Positions 54,296 through 63,181 of a DNA stretch of 64,000 nt are shown here, one piece after another. Source of the stretch: GCA-002726655 sp046582185 (GTDB lineage Bacteria > Pseudomonadota > Gammaproteobacteria > Pseudomonadales > Azotimanducaceae); the NCBI GenBank assembly GCA_046582185.1, contig JAYGEX010000028.1, forward strand, positions 62,001-126,000, given 5' to 3'. Position 1 is the stretch's first letter. Every line of letters starts with the position of its first letter. The translations under genes and the position numbers were made by a program. Below the pieces are notes generated by a model that had not been told where the DNA came from, made no database searches, and saw only the letters and a list, made by a program, of their open reading frames with translations.

Positions 54296-55666
54296 TCAGG
54301 AAGTAAGAAGACGAAGCAGATTCCTGTAGTCCTCATTAATGCTGCGCTCACTCTCTTTAAGTTCTTCTATTCGCCTGCAAGCATGTAGCACAGTCGTATG
54401 GTCCTTGCCTCCGAAGGCATCGCCTATCTCTGGCAAGCTATGGCTCGTCAATTCCTTTGCCAGTGCCATCGCTAACTGCCGTGGCCGTGCGATGGAACGA
54501 TTGCGTTTCTTGGATTGCATGTCACTCATTCTTATCTTGTAATAATCAGCCACCGTTTTTTGAATATTATCTATGCCAACCTGTCGATCCTGAATGGCGA
54601 TCAGATCCCTGAGAGAATCCCTTACCTGGTCAATACTGATATCTCTTCCAGTGAACTTTGCATTAGCGATGACGCGTTTCAGCGCACCTTCCAGTTCTCT
54701 AACATTTGAGCGAATCCTCTCGGCGATAAAAAATGCCGTATCATGAGTTAGAGGCACATTTTCCAATTCGGCCTTTTTCATCAAAATAGCTATTCGTGTC
54801 TCCAATTCAGGTGGCTCGACTGCTGCCGTCATACCCCACACAAACCGACTCTCGAGTCGCTCCTCCAGGCCCTGAATCTCCTTTGGATACCGATCACAGG
54901 TTAGTACTATCTGCCGCCCATCTTCTTGTAAACGATTGAAAACATGGAAAAATTCTTCCTGGGATTTAGAGCCCTTAGCTAGAAACTGAATGTCATCCAT
55001 CAGTAATACGTCAACAGAGCGATAGTATTGAGTGAAGTCTGACATGGTCCCACGCTCTATCGCTCGAACCATATCCTCCATAAACCGTTGCGAGTACATA
55101 TAGGCAACTTTTAGATTAGGATGTCGTTCAACGATCGAATTGCCCACGGCATGCATCAAATGCGTCTTACCCAATCCGGAGCCACCGTAGAGCAATAACG
55201 GATTATATGAAGCTCCGCCGACATTTTCAGATACCTGCACCGCTGCCGCTCTCGCCATCTCGTTGGAACTACCTTCCACAAATGTATCGAAGGTAAAACT
55301 CTTGTTTAGACCCAGGAGCGGATAGAAATTTTCCCTTGTCGTCAGGCTATTCAAGCCCGGCTTCTTTTGACCCGATGATGGGTGGAATTCATCGGTCGCC
55401 TGACGCGCTTTGTTCTTACTCCCTATCTCCAGATTGAGGGACGCACTACCGTTTTCCGCGATAAGCTCTTTAATCCTTTGCAGGAACTGACTACTCACCT
55501 TGTCCTTAATATATTTATTGGGCGCTAACAGCGTGATATCCGAATCACTAGAAATCACCTGTAGTGGCCGAATCCAGGTGTTGTATTGCTTTGATGTCAA
55601 TTCATCCTCAAGCACATACAGACACTTTTGCCAGATTGATACCCCCACAAATCCCCCACTATCCAT
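54296..55666 (-). CDS. dnaA: Chromosomal replication initiator DnaA
   Basis: 456-residue AAA+ initiator. Domain I is at the N-terminus (SIWQKCLYVLEDEL); domain III has Walker A GGSGLGKTHLMHAVGN and Walker B LLMDDIQFLAKGSKSQEE; domain IV has the DnaA-box helix DHTTVLHACRRIEEL. A GTG at 55648, preceded by GGGGGA, is an alternative start, because ATG 55666 has no ribosome site. It precedes the two clamps on the same strand. Confidence 0.97.
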   Translation of the reverse strand: MDSGGFVGVSIWQKCLYVLEDELTSKQYNTWIRPLQVISSDSDITLLAPNKYIKDKVSSQFLQRIKELIAENGSASLNLEIGSKNKARQATDEFHPSSGQKKPGLNSLTTRENFYPLLGLNKSFTFDTFVEGSSNEMARAAAVQVSENVGGASYNPLLLYGGSGLGKTHLMHAVGNSIVERHPNLKVAYMYSQRFMEDMVRAIERGTMSDFTQYYRSVDVLLMDDIQFLAKGSKSQEEFFHVFNRLQEDGRQIVLTCDRYPKEIQGLEERLESRFVWGMTAAVEPPELETRIAILMKKAELENVPLTHDTAFFIAERIRSNVRELEGALKRVIANAKFTGRDISIDQVRDSLRDLIAIQDRQVGIDNIQKTVADYYKIRMSDMQSKKRNRSIARPRQLAMALAKELTSHSLPEIGDAFGGKDHTTVLHACRRIEELKESERSINEDYRNLLRLLTS

Positions 55667-55683
55667 ATAGTTTTTTATTTTAG

Positions 55684-55713
55684 ATTGGATCTAATTACTT
55701 CGAACGATCCAAT
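55684..55713. repeat. Inverted repeat in the dnaA leader
   Basis: ATTGGATC and its exact reverse complement GATCCAAT with a 14-base spacer lie 18-47 bp upstream of the dnaA start. It contains two GATC sites. It could be a hairpin in the dnaA mRNA leader or a protein-binding dyad. Confidence 0.5.
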
Positions 55714-55799
55714 TAGCACGAAATTCCTAATATGAGCCTATAAATACGAACTGATTAACACAAACGTATTAACACGAGCTAACTGAAATAATCAGAACT

Positions 55800-55815
55800 T
55801 GGTCCACGTGATATA
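55800..55815. promoter_or_regulatory. Possible degenerate parS site
   Basis: TGGTCCACGTGATATA matches the recF sites at 13 of 16 positions, with the central CCACGTGA intact. It lies in the dnaA promoter region, where ParB could influence initiation; weak on its own. Confidence 0.3.
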
Positions 55816-55969
55816 CAGCCTCGATCTATCACCTGAGAGTATATCCGACGGTGGTACTTTCTAACGACAATTAGCCCATCTCGCCGCTACGAATAATACA
55901 TCCATTTGTTAGTCCAAGCCAAGCGTTCAAAACAAATAGTTTTGTAAATTTCCTATATTTTTCAATAAT

Positions 55970-55978
55970 TTATACACG
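55970..55978 (+). promoter_or_regulatory. DnaA box (8 of 9)
   Basis: TTATACACG, one mismatch from TTATNCACA, at the dnaA-side edge of the box cluster. Confidence 0.5.
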
Positions 55979-56005
55979 ACCTAGGGAGATATGCCGTGAC
56001 TAAGC

Positions 56006-56025
56006 TGTGTACAAGCTGTGTATAA
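56006..56025 (-). promoter_or_regulatory. Two DnaA boxes in an 11-bp tandem repeat
   Basis: TGTGTACAA (8 of 9) and TGTGTATAA (perfect) on the reverse strand, within AAGCTGTGTA repeated with an 11-bp period, so both boxes face the same side of the helix. Confidence 0.7.
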
Positions 56026-56035
56026 AAGATAGTAC

Positions 56036-56044
56036 TTATCCACA
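56036..56044 (+). promoter_or_regulatory. DnaA box (perfect)
   Basis: TTATCCACA, the E. coli high-affinity sequence. Confidence 0.85.
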
Positions 56045-56055
56045 AGCATATTAGC

Positions 56056-56064
56056 TGTGGATAA
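56056..56064 (-). promoter_or_regulatory. DnaA box (perfect, reverse)
   Basis: TGTGGATAA, high-affinity box, inverted relative to 56036-56044 and 20 bp from it. Confidence 0.85.
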
Positions 56065-56172
56065 ATGGGAGCTTTATACCCAGGATATCACCAGAATGTA
56101 TTCAGCTCGTACATAATTAACTACCAGAGTTATGCTTGATGTAAACAATTGAAAACTGTAGTAATAAACGAC

Positions 56173-56181
56173 TAATCCACA
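56173..56181 (+). promoter_or_regulatory. DnaA box (8 of 9) beside the AT-rich region
   Basis: TAATCCACA, one mismatch, immediately left of the AT-rich stretch that should unwind. Confidence 0.5.
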
Positions 56182-56192
56182 GCTTCAGCCCT

Positions 56193-56252
56193 CTTAATAA
56201 AAACAATAATAATAAATTTATATATATAACTATATTTTATTAAAAGAAGAAT
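56193..56252. other. Putative DNA-unwinding element
   Basis: About 60 bases that are almost entirely A and T (runs of TAATAAA, AATAATAATAAATT and TATATATA), next to the DnaA-box cluster on the rpmH side, which is the expected arrangement of an unwinding element. Confidence 0.7.
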
Positions 56253-56373
56253 CCATCAGCAAATTAGCAAAAAGACAATTAATATTGATATATGCACAGA
56301 GACAATTGACTAAGATTCTGTTCTTCATTAGAATCCCCGCTCTTTTTTCCCCCATGCAGACTGGTATAAACCA

Positions 56374-56508
56374 ATGAAAAGAACTTTTCAACCAAGTGTA
56401 CTTAAGAGAAAACGGGCACATGGTTTCCGTTCCAGAATGTCCACGAAAGCTGGCCGTCTTGTTATCAAACGTCGTCGGGCAAAAGGCCGCAAGGTCCTGA
56501 CTGCTTGA
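56374..56508 (+). CDS. rpmH: 50S ribosomal protein L34
   Basis: A 44-residue, strongly basic protein, MKRTFQPSVLKRKRAHGFRS at its start and KGRKVLTA at its end, identical in plan to L34 of all bacteria. It is too short for usual gene-length cutoffs but unmistakable. It is first in the rpmH-rnpA-yidD-yidC-mnmE run that starts at oriC. Confidence 0.98.
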   Translation: MKRTFQPSVLKRKRAHGFRSRMSTKAGRLVIKRRRAKGRKVLTA

Positions 56509-56520
56509 TTCCTTGCTAAC

Positions 56521-56538
56521 AGCCAATGGCTATTGGCT
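56521..56538. other. Small hairpin between rpmH and rnpA
   Basis: AGCCAAT-GGCT-ATTGGCT, a perfect 7-bp stem 12 bases after the rpmH stop and just before the rnpA ribosome site. It could shape expression of rnpA relative to the much more abundant L34, for example by RNA processing. Confidence 0.5.
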
Positions 56539-56549
56539 GGGCATGACAA

Positions 56550-56921
56550 ATGTCCCTTCAGGCTTTTCCTGACTCAAAACGACTCAGAACTTCGACAGAA
56601 TTTGATCTTGTTTTCAAAAACAATCAATATCGGGTAAGCACACCTGAATTTCTTTTCCTGGCAAAAGAGAATCAAGTCAAGATGAAACGGTTGGGCATGG
56701 TGGTCGCTAAAAGGAACACAACTCGAGCAGTAGATCGAAACTGTCTCAAACGCTTGATCAGAGAAGTCTTCAGGTGTGTAGAATTACCGTCTTTGGATAT
56801 TGTCGTATTGACACGAAGCAGGGCGAATGGTCGATCAAACTCAGCCTTGACCGATATCCTTGAACAATCTTTCGGTAGCTTGTCTATGCAATTTACTAAT
56901 CACGGAAAAGTTCATAAGTGA
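56550..56921 (+). CDS. rnpA: Ribonuclease P protein component
   Basis: Protein subunit of RNase P, which matures tRNA 5' ends. 123 residues. The RNR-like signature appears as AVDRNCLKRLIREVFR, preceded by KRLGMVVAKRNTTR. The ATG at 56550 follows directly from family alignment. Its stop overlaps the yidD GTG by four bases. Confidence 0.95.
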   Translation: MSLQAFPDSKRLRTSTEFDLVFKNNQYRVSTPEFLFLAKENQVKMKRLGMVVAKRNTTRAVDRNCLKRLIREVFRCVELPSLDIVVLTRSRANGRSNSALTDILEQSFGSLSMQFTNHGKVHK

Positions 56922-57253
56922 AGCTTGTTCTCACCAAATTGATCTGGCTCTACCAGATTACGCTCAGTAGCGTACTCGGTCAGCGATGTCGTTTTTACCC
57001 CAGCTGCTCTGAATATGCTATCGAAGCAATTGAGAAGCATGGCGTTGCCAGGGGCTCGCTGCTGGCGGCAACAAGAATATGCAAGTGTCATCCCTTTCAC
57101 GACGGAGGGGTTGATTTAGTGCCAGAAAAGAACAGCTTAAAGAGCCCTTTAAACCACTCTTTAAGAAGCATGGCGACAATGAGTATCACCCCGAATTATG
57201 CCGTTCCAAAGGGTGTCGAATCCAACACGGCGGTAAAGGGGATAGGTCAATAA
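56918..57253 (+). CDS. yidD: Membrane protein insertion efficiency factor YidD
   Basis: 111 residues starting at GTG 56918. An amphipathic N-terminal segment (LIWLYQITLSSVLG) precedes the family core RCRFYPSCSEYAIEAIEKHG and CKCHPFHDGGVDLVP. The C-terminal 30 or so residues after the core are longer than in the common 70-85-residue forms and have no recognised motif. Both ends overlap neighbours (rnpA, yidC), so translation is coupled. Confidence 0.93.
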   Translation: MKLVLTKLIWLYQITLSSVLGQRCRFYPSCSEYAIEAIEKHGVARGSLLAATRICKCHPFHDGGVDLVPEKNSLKSPLNHSLRSMATMSITPNYAVPKGVESNTAVKGIGQ

Positions 57254-58932
57254 TGGACATTCAGCGGATTGTTATCCTGATTGGCCTGGCGGTGAGTTCC
57301 TATATGCTTGTTCTCGCATGGAATGAAGACTACGGTAATGGAGCTGTGAACGCTCAAGTGGAGCAGCCGATTGTTTCAACTTCGACTCCGCAAATCACTT
57401 CTGACGACCTGCCCAATGTAACAGGAATAAGTGACGCTTCTGATCTTGTACCGACGATCGAAGCCGATGTTTCTATCAGTGCTCCTCAACAGCAGTTGCA
57501 ATCGAACCCGAATATCGTCGTCAATACCGATGTACTTCAGCTAACTATAGATCTTGTTGGCGGCGACATTATTAGTGTTGCTTTACCTAAATATCCGGCG
57601 AATCTTGACACGCCCGACATACCCTTCCTGTTGGTAGATCCGAGAAATTCCTATGCGGCTCAAAGTGGTTTGATTGGACCTGATGGCATTGATAAATCAG
57701 GCAATCGTCCACTTTATCAAGCCGCGCAAAGCTCTTATGAATTGCTTGATAGTGATAGCCTGGAGGTGGATCTTACTTTCATAAACGAAGCAAATGTTGT
57801 CATCAAGAAGCGATTTACCTTCCATCCCAGCGACTATCTGATCGACGTAAAATATATTGTTAATAACACTTCATATGAGGATATGAATGTTGCTCTTTTT
57901 TCGCAAATAAAGCGGGATGGTCAAGAGCCGGTTGAAGCAAATACCAACGCCATGGGCCTGCGCCCTTTTGTTGGCGGCGCAACTCATACTACTGAGGAAC
58001 TGTACAACAAGCTGACCTTTGAGGACATTTCTGAAGATGGATACAAGGGTAAATACGACGGTGGATATATTGCCATGGTCCAGCACTATTTCGTCAGTGC
58101 ATGGGTACCAGTCGGAGAAGGTTCATATAGCTATCAGATGCGGAAATTATCCGGGCAGGATATTTACTTTCTTGGATTTACCACGCCAATGTTGAATATT
58201 CCACCGGGTAGCATTGGAGAGATTGCTGCAAAATTTTATGTGGGGCCGAAGGATCAATACCGCCTGGAAGAGATAGCGGAAGGGCTCGACCTTACCGTCG
58301 ATTACGGATTTCTCTGGTGGCTTGCCAAACCCCTGTTTTACTTGCTAACGATGATACACGGAGTCTTTAATAACTGGGGTATCGCAATAATATTACTTAC
58401 CGTTGTAGTAAAGACCTTATTATTTCCGTTGTCAGCAGCCAGCTTCAGATCCATGGCAAAGATGAGAAAATTGCAGCCGGAAATGACTCGACTGAAAGAG
58501 CACTACGGTGACGACAAGCAAAAATTTTCTCAGGCAATGATGGATCTCTACAAGAAGGAAGGCGCTAATCCACTTGGTGGCTGTTTCCCGATGTTACTGC
58601 AAATGCCTGTATTTTTGGCCTTGTACTGGACGCTGATGGAAAGTGTCGAATTACGTCACGCCCCATTTATGTTGTGGATTAATGATCTTTCAGTGATGGA
58701 CCCATACTTTGTTCTACCCATACTCATGGGTGGTTCTATGTTCCTAACTCAAATGATGCAACCAGAACCACCTGATCCTACTCAGGCCAAGGTCATGAAG
58801 ATGATGCCTATTATGTTCACCTTCTTTTTCCTTTGGTTCCCATCAGGCCTTGTACTTTATTGGCTCGTGAACAATATTCTGTCTGTATTACAACAATGGT
58901 TTGTTACCCGTCAGGTAGAAAAAGCCGGTTAA
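57253..58932 (+). CDS. yidC: Membrane protein insertase YidC
   Basis: 559 residues. The N-terminal anchor (IVILIGLAVSSYMLVLAWNED), the large periplasmic beta domain (about 60-340) and the five-helix insertase core of the Oxa1 family are present. Core features: NNWGIAIILLTVVVKTLLFPL, the cytoplasmic hairpin (MRKLQPEMTRLKEHYGDDKQ) and GGCFPMLLQMPVFLALYW. The start overlaps the yidD stop (TAATG). Confidence 0.97.
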   Translation: MDIQRIVILIGLAVSSYMLVLAWNEDYGNGAVNAQVEQPIVSTSTPQITSDDLPNVTGISDASDLVPTIEADVSISAPQQQLQSNPNIVVNTDVLQLTIDLVGGDIISVALPKYPANLDTPDIPFLLVDPRNSYAAQSGLIGPDGIDKSGNRPLYQAAQSSYELLDSDSLEVDLTFINEANVVIKKRFTFHPSDYLIDVKYIVNNTSYEDMNVALFSQIKRDGQEPVEANTNAMGLRPFVGGATHTTEELYNKLTFEDISEDGYKGKYDGGYIAMVQHYFVSAWVPVGEGSYSYQMRKLSGQDIYFLGFTTPMLNIPPGSIGEIAAKFYVGPKDQYRLEEIAEGLDLTVDYGFLWWLAKPLFYLLTMIHGVFNNWGIAIILLTVVVKTLLFPLSAASFRSMAKMRKLQPEMTRLKEHYGDDKQKFSQAMMDLYKKEGANPLGGCFPMLLQMPVFLALYWTLMESVELRHAPFMLWINDLSVMDPYFVLPILMGGSMFLTQMMQPEPPDPTQAKVMKMMPIMFTFFFLWFPSGLVLYWLVNNILSVLQQWFVTRQVEKAG

Positions 58933-58990
58933 TCTGGCGGCCACCCACCGCTGATTTAAGCTGGGATCTGAAGCAGATGGCTATGTGCAC

Positions 58991-60358
58991 ATGAGTAAAC
59001 ATTTAGTTGAAAAGGATACGATAGTTGCCCAGGCAACTCCTCCTGGCAAAGGCGGAATCGGTGTCATCAGACTATCCGGATCCATGGTTCCTGAACTTGC
59101 TAATGCCTTACTAGGTTCACTACCGTCGCCCCGGATGGCGACCTATCGACATTTCCTGGACAAAAACGGTACTGCCATCGATCAGGGGATTGCCCTGTAT
59201 TTCAAGGCACCAAATTCCTTTACTGGTGAACACGTACTTGAATTACAAGGCCATGGAGGCTCAGTCGTCCTGGGCATGGTACTCGAACGGTGCGTTGCGC
59301 TTGGCGCTCGATTAGCCAATCCAGGGGAGTTCAGTGAGCGTGCTTTTCTAAATGACAAGATAGATCTGGCGCAGGCGGAAGCCATTGCAGATCTCATTGA
59401 TAGTGCGAGCACTGCTGCCGCTCGTGGTGCACTAAAATCCCTTCAAGGTGAGTTTTCGAAGCAGATCAAAATTCTAAATGAAAGAGTTATAAAACTAAGG
59501 ATGTACGTAGAGGCAGCGATTGATTTCCCAGAGGAGGAAATCGATTTTCTGGCTGAAGACAAAGTAGAGATTGAAATTAACGAGATTCTGGAAACATTCT
59601 CAGAAATTGCCAAACAAGCTCATCAAGGGGTCATGCTAAGAGAGGGCGTTAGTCTAGTCATAGCCGGTCGCCCAAATGCGGGAAAATCCAGCTTGATGAA
59701 TATCTTAACCGGGCGAGACTCTTCAATTGTCACTAGCATAGCCGGAACAACCAGAGATATTATCGATGAACACATCCATCTTGATGGCCTGCCCTTAAGG
59801 CTTATTGATACCGCCGGTATTAGAGAAGCTGCTGACGAGATAGAAGAGGAAGGATTAAGGCGAGCACTAAATGAAATTGAACGAGCGGATAGGCTCCTGC
59901 TTGTTGTTGACTGCAATGAAGAAAAGGGCGCTATCGCCGAAAAAATTGAAGAAGTCCGGGGCGAGATACCCTCCGAAATACCAACGACAATTATCCTTAA
60001 CAAGATTGACCTAAACAGCGCCTGGCAAACAGAGATTCCGGATGGGGTTGAATGGCTTGGAGTCTCGGCCAAGACCGGTGAGGGAATGCAATACCTAAGA
60101 GAATACTTAAAGGAGGTCCTCGGCTATACGGTTCCGGAATCAGGTACATTTATCGCCCGATCTCGTCATGTAAACGCTCTGCGCCGTGCAACAAGCCTGG
60201 TGGAAGCTGGCAGGAGATGCCTAATTGAAGACAATGCCGGTGAATTGTTGGCCGAGGAATTGAAAATTTGTCAGCGAGTCCTGGGTGAGATCACCGGTGA
60301 GTTTACGAGTGATGATCTTCTCGGAAGGATATTTTCAAGCTTCTGCATCGGAAAATAG
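58991..60358 (+). CDS. mnmE: tRNA uridine-5-carboxymethylaminomethyl modification GTPase MnmE
   Basis: 455 residues; acts with MnmG at the wobble uridine. The N-terminal folate-binding domain, the G domain (GRPNAGKSSLMN; DTAGIRE; LNKIDLN) and the invariant C-terminal CIGK are present. ATG 58991 is chosen; a GTG two codons upstream is possible. Element C lies directly downstream, between it and mnmG. Confidence 0.96.
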   Translation: MSKHLVEKDTIVAQATPPGKGGIGVIRLSGSMVPELANALLGSLPSPRMATYRHFLDKNGTAIDQGIALYFKAPNSFTGEHVLELQGHGGSVVLGMVLERCVALGARLANPGEFSERAFLNDKIDLAQAEAIADLIDSASTAAARGALKSLQGEFSKQIKILNERVIKLRMYVEAAIDFPEEEIDFLAEDKVEIEINEILETFSEIAKQAHQGVMLREGVSLVIAGRPNAGKSSLMNILTGRDSSIVTSIAGTTRDIIDEHIHLDGLPLRLIDTAGIREAADEIEEEGLRRALNEIERADRLLLVVDCNEEKGAIAEKIEEVRGEIPSEIPTTIILNKIDLNSAWQTEIPDGVEWLGVSAKTGEGMQYLREYLKEVLGYTVPESGTFIARSRHVNALRRATSLVEAGRRCLIEDNAGELLAEELKICQRVLGEITGEFTSDDLLGRIFSSFCIGK

Positions 60359-60390
60359 GCTGATTTACGCGCTATTTATTTTGCGGGGTC

Positions 60391-60533
60391 ATTAGTTTGT
60401 TCTTGTCCGCAATTAAAAATCTTCTGTGCCAGCCACTTTGTAAGTGGTTGATTTAACAGCCAAATTTTAACTGTATGTTGTAAATTCAGCTGAATATATG
60501 CGATTACCGGATAGGGACTGGTTCCGGTGTAAT
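60391..60533. repeat. About 140-bp intergenic element, copy C
   Basis: The left end ATTAGTTTGTTCTTGTCC aligns with copies A and B, and GCAATTAAAAAT continues the match to A. The internal hairpin CCACTT-TGT-AAGTGG (60433-60447) followed by TTGATTTAACAGCCAA aligns with the corresponding stretch of copy B. The right end GGATAGGGACTGG is a weaker match to the terminal repeat. The coordinates of the right border are approximate. Confidence 0.55.
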
Positions 60534-60635
60534 CAAGCAAGAGTCAATTTCTTCTCAAACAAAACTAGTCAAATGGTGCAGCAACCGTATACTTGTCATC
60601 CGATTTTTGACCCGGACTTTTAGCCAAATACAGCT

Positions 60636-62552
60636 ATGCTAAACCGAAGCGAACAATTTGACGTCATTGTGATAGGTGGTGGCCATGCTGGAACTGAAGC
60701 GGCGCTTGCAGCAGCAAGGACAGGCGTCAAAACCCTTCTTGTCACACAGAATATTGAGACATTAGGCCAGATGTCATGTAATCCGGCCATTGGTGGTATC
60801 GGCAAGAGTCATCTGGTCAAAGAAATAGATGCGCTGGGCGGCATAATGGCGCTTGCAGCAGATCATGCAGGCATCCACTTTCGCGTATTAAATGGTCGCA
60901 AAGGCCCAGCGGTAAGAGCAACCCGAGCCCAGGCAGATCGGGCGCTATACAAGGGCTACATTCGTTCCGCGCTGGAACAGCAGCCTAATCTAAGGATATT
61001 TCAACAAACCGTCGCCGATCTCGTCGTTGATGGAGATCGTGTATCAGGCGTTGTTACGACCATGGGATTGAAATTTTCGGCCAGCACCGTAGTACTGACG
61101 GTTGGTACTTTTCTCGGCGGCGTCATCCATGTTGGTATGGACAAACAGGAAGGTGGTCGTGCCGGTGATGCAGCCAGTAACCGACTAGCGGCACGATTAA
61201 GGGAGCTACCTTTTTCTGTCAGTCGACTAAAAACAGGCACGCCGCCACGTATTGATGGCAAAACCGTTGATTTTAGTGAGCTGGAAGAGCAGCCGGGTGA
61301 TGAACCACGCCCGGTCATGTCCTATTTGTCAGAACGAGCGGATCATCCGCAGCAAGTCTCTTGTTTTATTACGCATACAAATGAACAGACTCATGAGCTG
61401 ATTAGCAATAGCCTCGATCGATCACCCCTATTCACCGGTGAAATTGACGGCGTTGGCCCGCGCTATTGTCCTTCGATTGAAGATAAGGTGGTTCGCTTTA
61501 GTGATAAGGCATCCCACCAGATATTTATTGAGCCCGAGGGTTTAGGCACAACAGAACTTTATCCCAATGGCATTTCCACCAGTTTGCCATTTGATGTACA
61601 GCTTGATTTCGTCAGGACTATCAAAGGTTTTGAACAGGCCCACATTACCCGTCCTGGCTACGCGATTGAATATGACTTCTTTGAGCCGCGTGATTTGAAG
61701 CCCACATTGGAGACCAGGCATTTGCAGGGTTTGTACTTTGCCGGGCAGATCAATGGTACAACCGGATATGAAGAGGCTGCCGCTCAAGGTCTGATCGCCG
61801 GGCTGAATGCAGCCAGGAGATCGGTTGGAAAAGAAGGTTGGTGTCCGTCGCGGAGTGAGGCCTATATCGGGGTCCTTATCGATGACTTAGTTACCATGGG
61901 TACGAAGGAACCGTATCGAATGTTTACCAGCCGCGCAGAGTATCGTCTTATCCTGCGTCAGGACAATGCAGATCGCAGATTGACTGAAGCGGGCCGAGCG
62001 ATGGATCTTGTTGATGATCAGCGGTGGCAGCAATTTTGTCAGAAGCAAAATTCCATCGACAAAGAAGCGCAGCGACTGGGTGAGATCATCGTTCATCCTG
62101 GTGATCAGAAAATTGAGGCCATGCTGGGTCAATCCATGAACAGGGAATACCGACTAATCGAGTTGCTGAAGCGGCCCAATGTTCATATCGAGCCTTTGCT
62201 TAAAGCCAGTGGCCTGGTGCTTTCCAGCGCCGTGGTTAACGAGCAAATTGAGATTGACTGTAAATACGAGGGATATATTTCCCGCCAGCAAGAGGAAATT
62301 GACCGGGTTTCTGCGCAGCAAGAGACCGGCATTCCCGAGAATATTGACTACAAAGAGATTAGAGGGCTGTCAAATGAGGTGTGCCAGAAGCTTGAAGAAG
62401 TTAGGCCTGTCACAATAGGGCAGGCAGGCAGAATTTCCGGCGTCACTCCTGCAGCGGTATCTTTGCTACTCGTCTATCTAAAAAAACGGAATCGACTGGT
62501 TCGTCCTGGCAGGGAAGCCGTCCATAGTGCAGGCTCAGTAAAGCTGGCCTGA
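60636..62552 (+). CDS. mnmG: tRNA uridine-5-carboxymethylaminomethyl modification enzyme MnmG (GidA)
   Basis: 638-residue FAD enzyme, partner of MnmE. The FAD loop GGGHAGTEAALAAA near residue 13, MSCNPAIGGIGKSHLVKEID, KTGTPPRIDGKT and the C-terminal DYKEIRGLSNEV are all present. ATG 60636 gives the family N-terminus. It leads the mnmG-rsmG-parA run. Confidence 0.97.
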   Translation: MLNRSEQFDVIVIGGGHAGTEAALAAARTGVKTLLVTQNIETLGQMSCNPAIGGIGKSHLVKEIDALGGIMALAADHAGIHFRVLNGRKGPAVRATRAQADRALYKGYIRSALEQQPNLRIFQQTVADLVVDGDRVSGVVTTMGLKFSASTVVLTVGTFLGGVIHVGMDKQEGGRAGDAASNRLAARLRELPFSVSRLKTGTPPRIDGKTVDFSELEEQPGDEPRPVMSYLSERADHPQQVSCFITHTNEQTHELISNSLDRSPLFTGEIDGVGPRYCPSIEDKVVRFSDKASHQIFIEPEGLGTTELYPNGISTSLPFDVQLDFVRTIKGFEQAHITRPGYAIEYDFFEPRDLKPTLETRHLQGLYFAGQINGTTGYEEAAAQGLIAGLNAARRSVGKEGWCPSRSEAYIGVLIDDLVTMGTKEPYRMFTSRAEYRLILRQDNADRRLTEAGRAMDLVDDQRWQQFCQKQNSIDKEAQRLGEIIVHPGDQKIEAMLGQSMNREYRLIELLKRPNVHIEPLLKASGLVLSSAVVNEQIEIDCKYEGYISRQQEEIDRVSAQQETGIPENIDYKEIRGLSNEVCQKLEEVRPVTIGQAGRISGVTPAAVSLLLVYLKKRNRLVRPGREAVHSAGSVKLA

Positions 62553-63181
62553 TGCAAATTGTAGAGCAGATACTGAAGGGTTTGGAGCAACTCCCCTTTC
62601 ACACCGATAATAGTCTGGCTGAACGCTCTGCAGCTTTTCTTGAGCAATTGGCACGATGGAACAAAACCTTTAATTTAACCGCCATTAGATCGGTGGAAGA
62701 TATGATCGGTCATCATCTTATGGACTCATTTTCCATTGCGCCTTTTATCAAGCAATCAAAAATCATTGACGTTGGCAGTGGCGCAGGGTTTCCTGGTCTG
62801 CCGCTGGCGATGTTGTATCCGGATAGAGAGTTTGTACTCATTGATTCCAATGGCAAAAAGACGCGATTCATCACTCAGGTTGTTTTCAATTTGGAGATCA
62901 GCAACGTAGAGGTTGTTCACAGCCGCGCCCAGGATATCGTAGAGCGAACCTTCGACCATGTATTGTGCAGAGCTGTGGCATCCCTTCCGGACATTGCCTC
63001 CATGGTGACTCACCTTGTGGCGGACAAGGGAAATGTGCTTGCCCAAAAGGGTAAGATCGGTGACGACACGACCTTGCCGCAGAATTCTCCCCTTAAGATT
63101 CAACAGATCATTGATATCAATGTACCCCTGGTTGATGGCGAACGATGTATGGTAGAAATGATTCACAGGAAGGCCAGTTAA
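62552..63181 (+). CDS. rsmG: 16S rRNA (guanine-527-N7)-methyltransferase RsmG
   Basis: 209 residues (GidB). The SAM-binding motif IDVGSGAGFPGLPLAM is near residue 71, and FVLIDSNGKKTRF and CRAVASLPDI are typical. The ATG overlaps the mnmG stop (TGATG). Its TAA overlaps the parA ATG (TAATG), so the three genes are coupled. Confidence 0.96.
   Translation: MQIVEQILKGLEQLPFHTDNSLAERSAAFLEQLARWNKTFNLTAIRSVEDMIGHHLMDSFSIAPFIKQSKIIDVGSGAGFPGLPLAMLYPDREFVLIDSNGKKTRFITQVVFNLEISNVEVVHSRAQDIVERTFDHVLCRAVASLPDIASMVTHLVADKGNVLAQKGKIGDDTTLPQNSPLKIQQIIDINVPLVDGERCMVEMIHRKAS

Larger units (their letters stand above)
55667..56373. other. oriC: Chromosomal origin oriC (dnaA-rpmH intergenic region)
   Basis: A 707-bp AT-rich gap between divergent dnaA and rpmH. 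It contains at least three perfect and three 8-of-9 DnaA boxes between 55970 and 56181, then an extremely AT-rich segment (56193-56252). A dnaA-side inverted repeat ATTGGATC...GATCCAAT lies at 55684-55713. The position next to dnaA and rpmH is the classical gammaproteobacterial origin of Pseudomonas type. No protein-coding gene is supported inside. Confidence 0.88.

Noticed and set aside
56230..56526. A 98-residue reverse-strand reading frame across the oriC edge and rpmH
   Set aside because: It overlaps rpmH antisense and the AT-rich unwinding region; its product has no family features.
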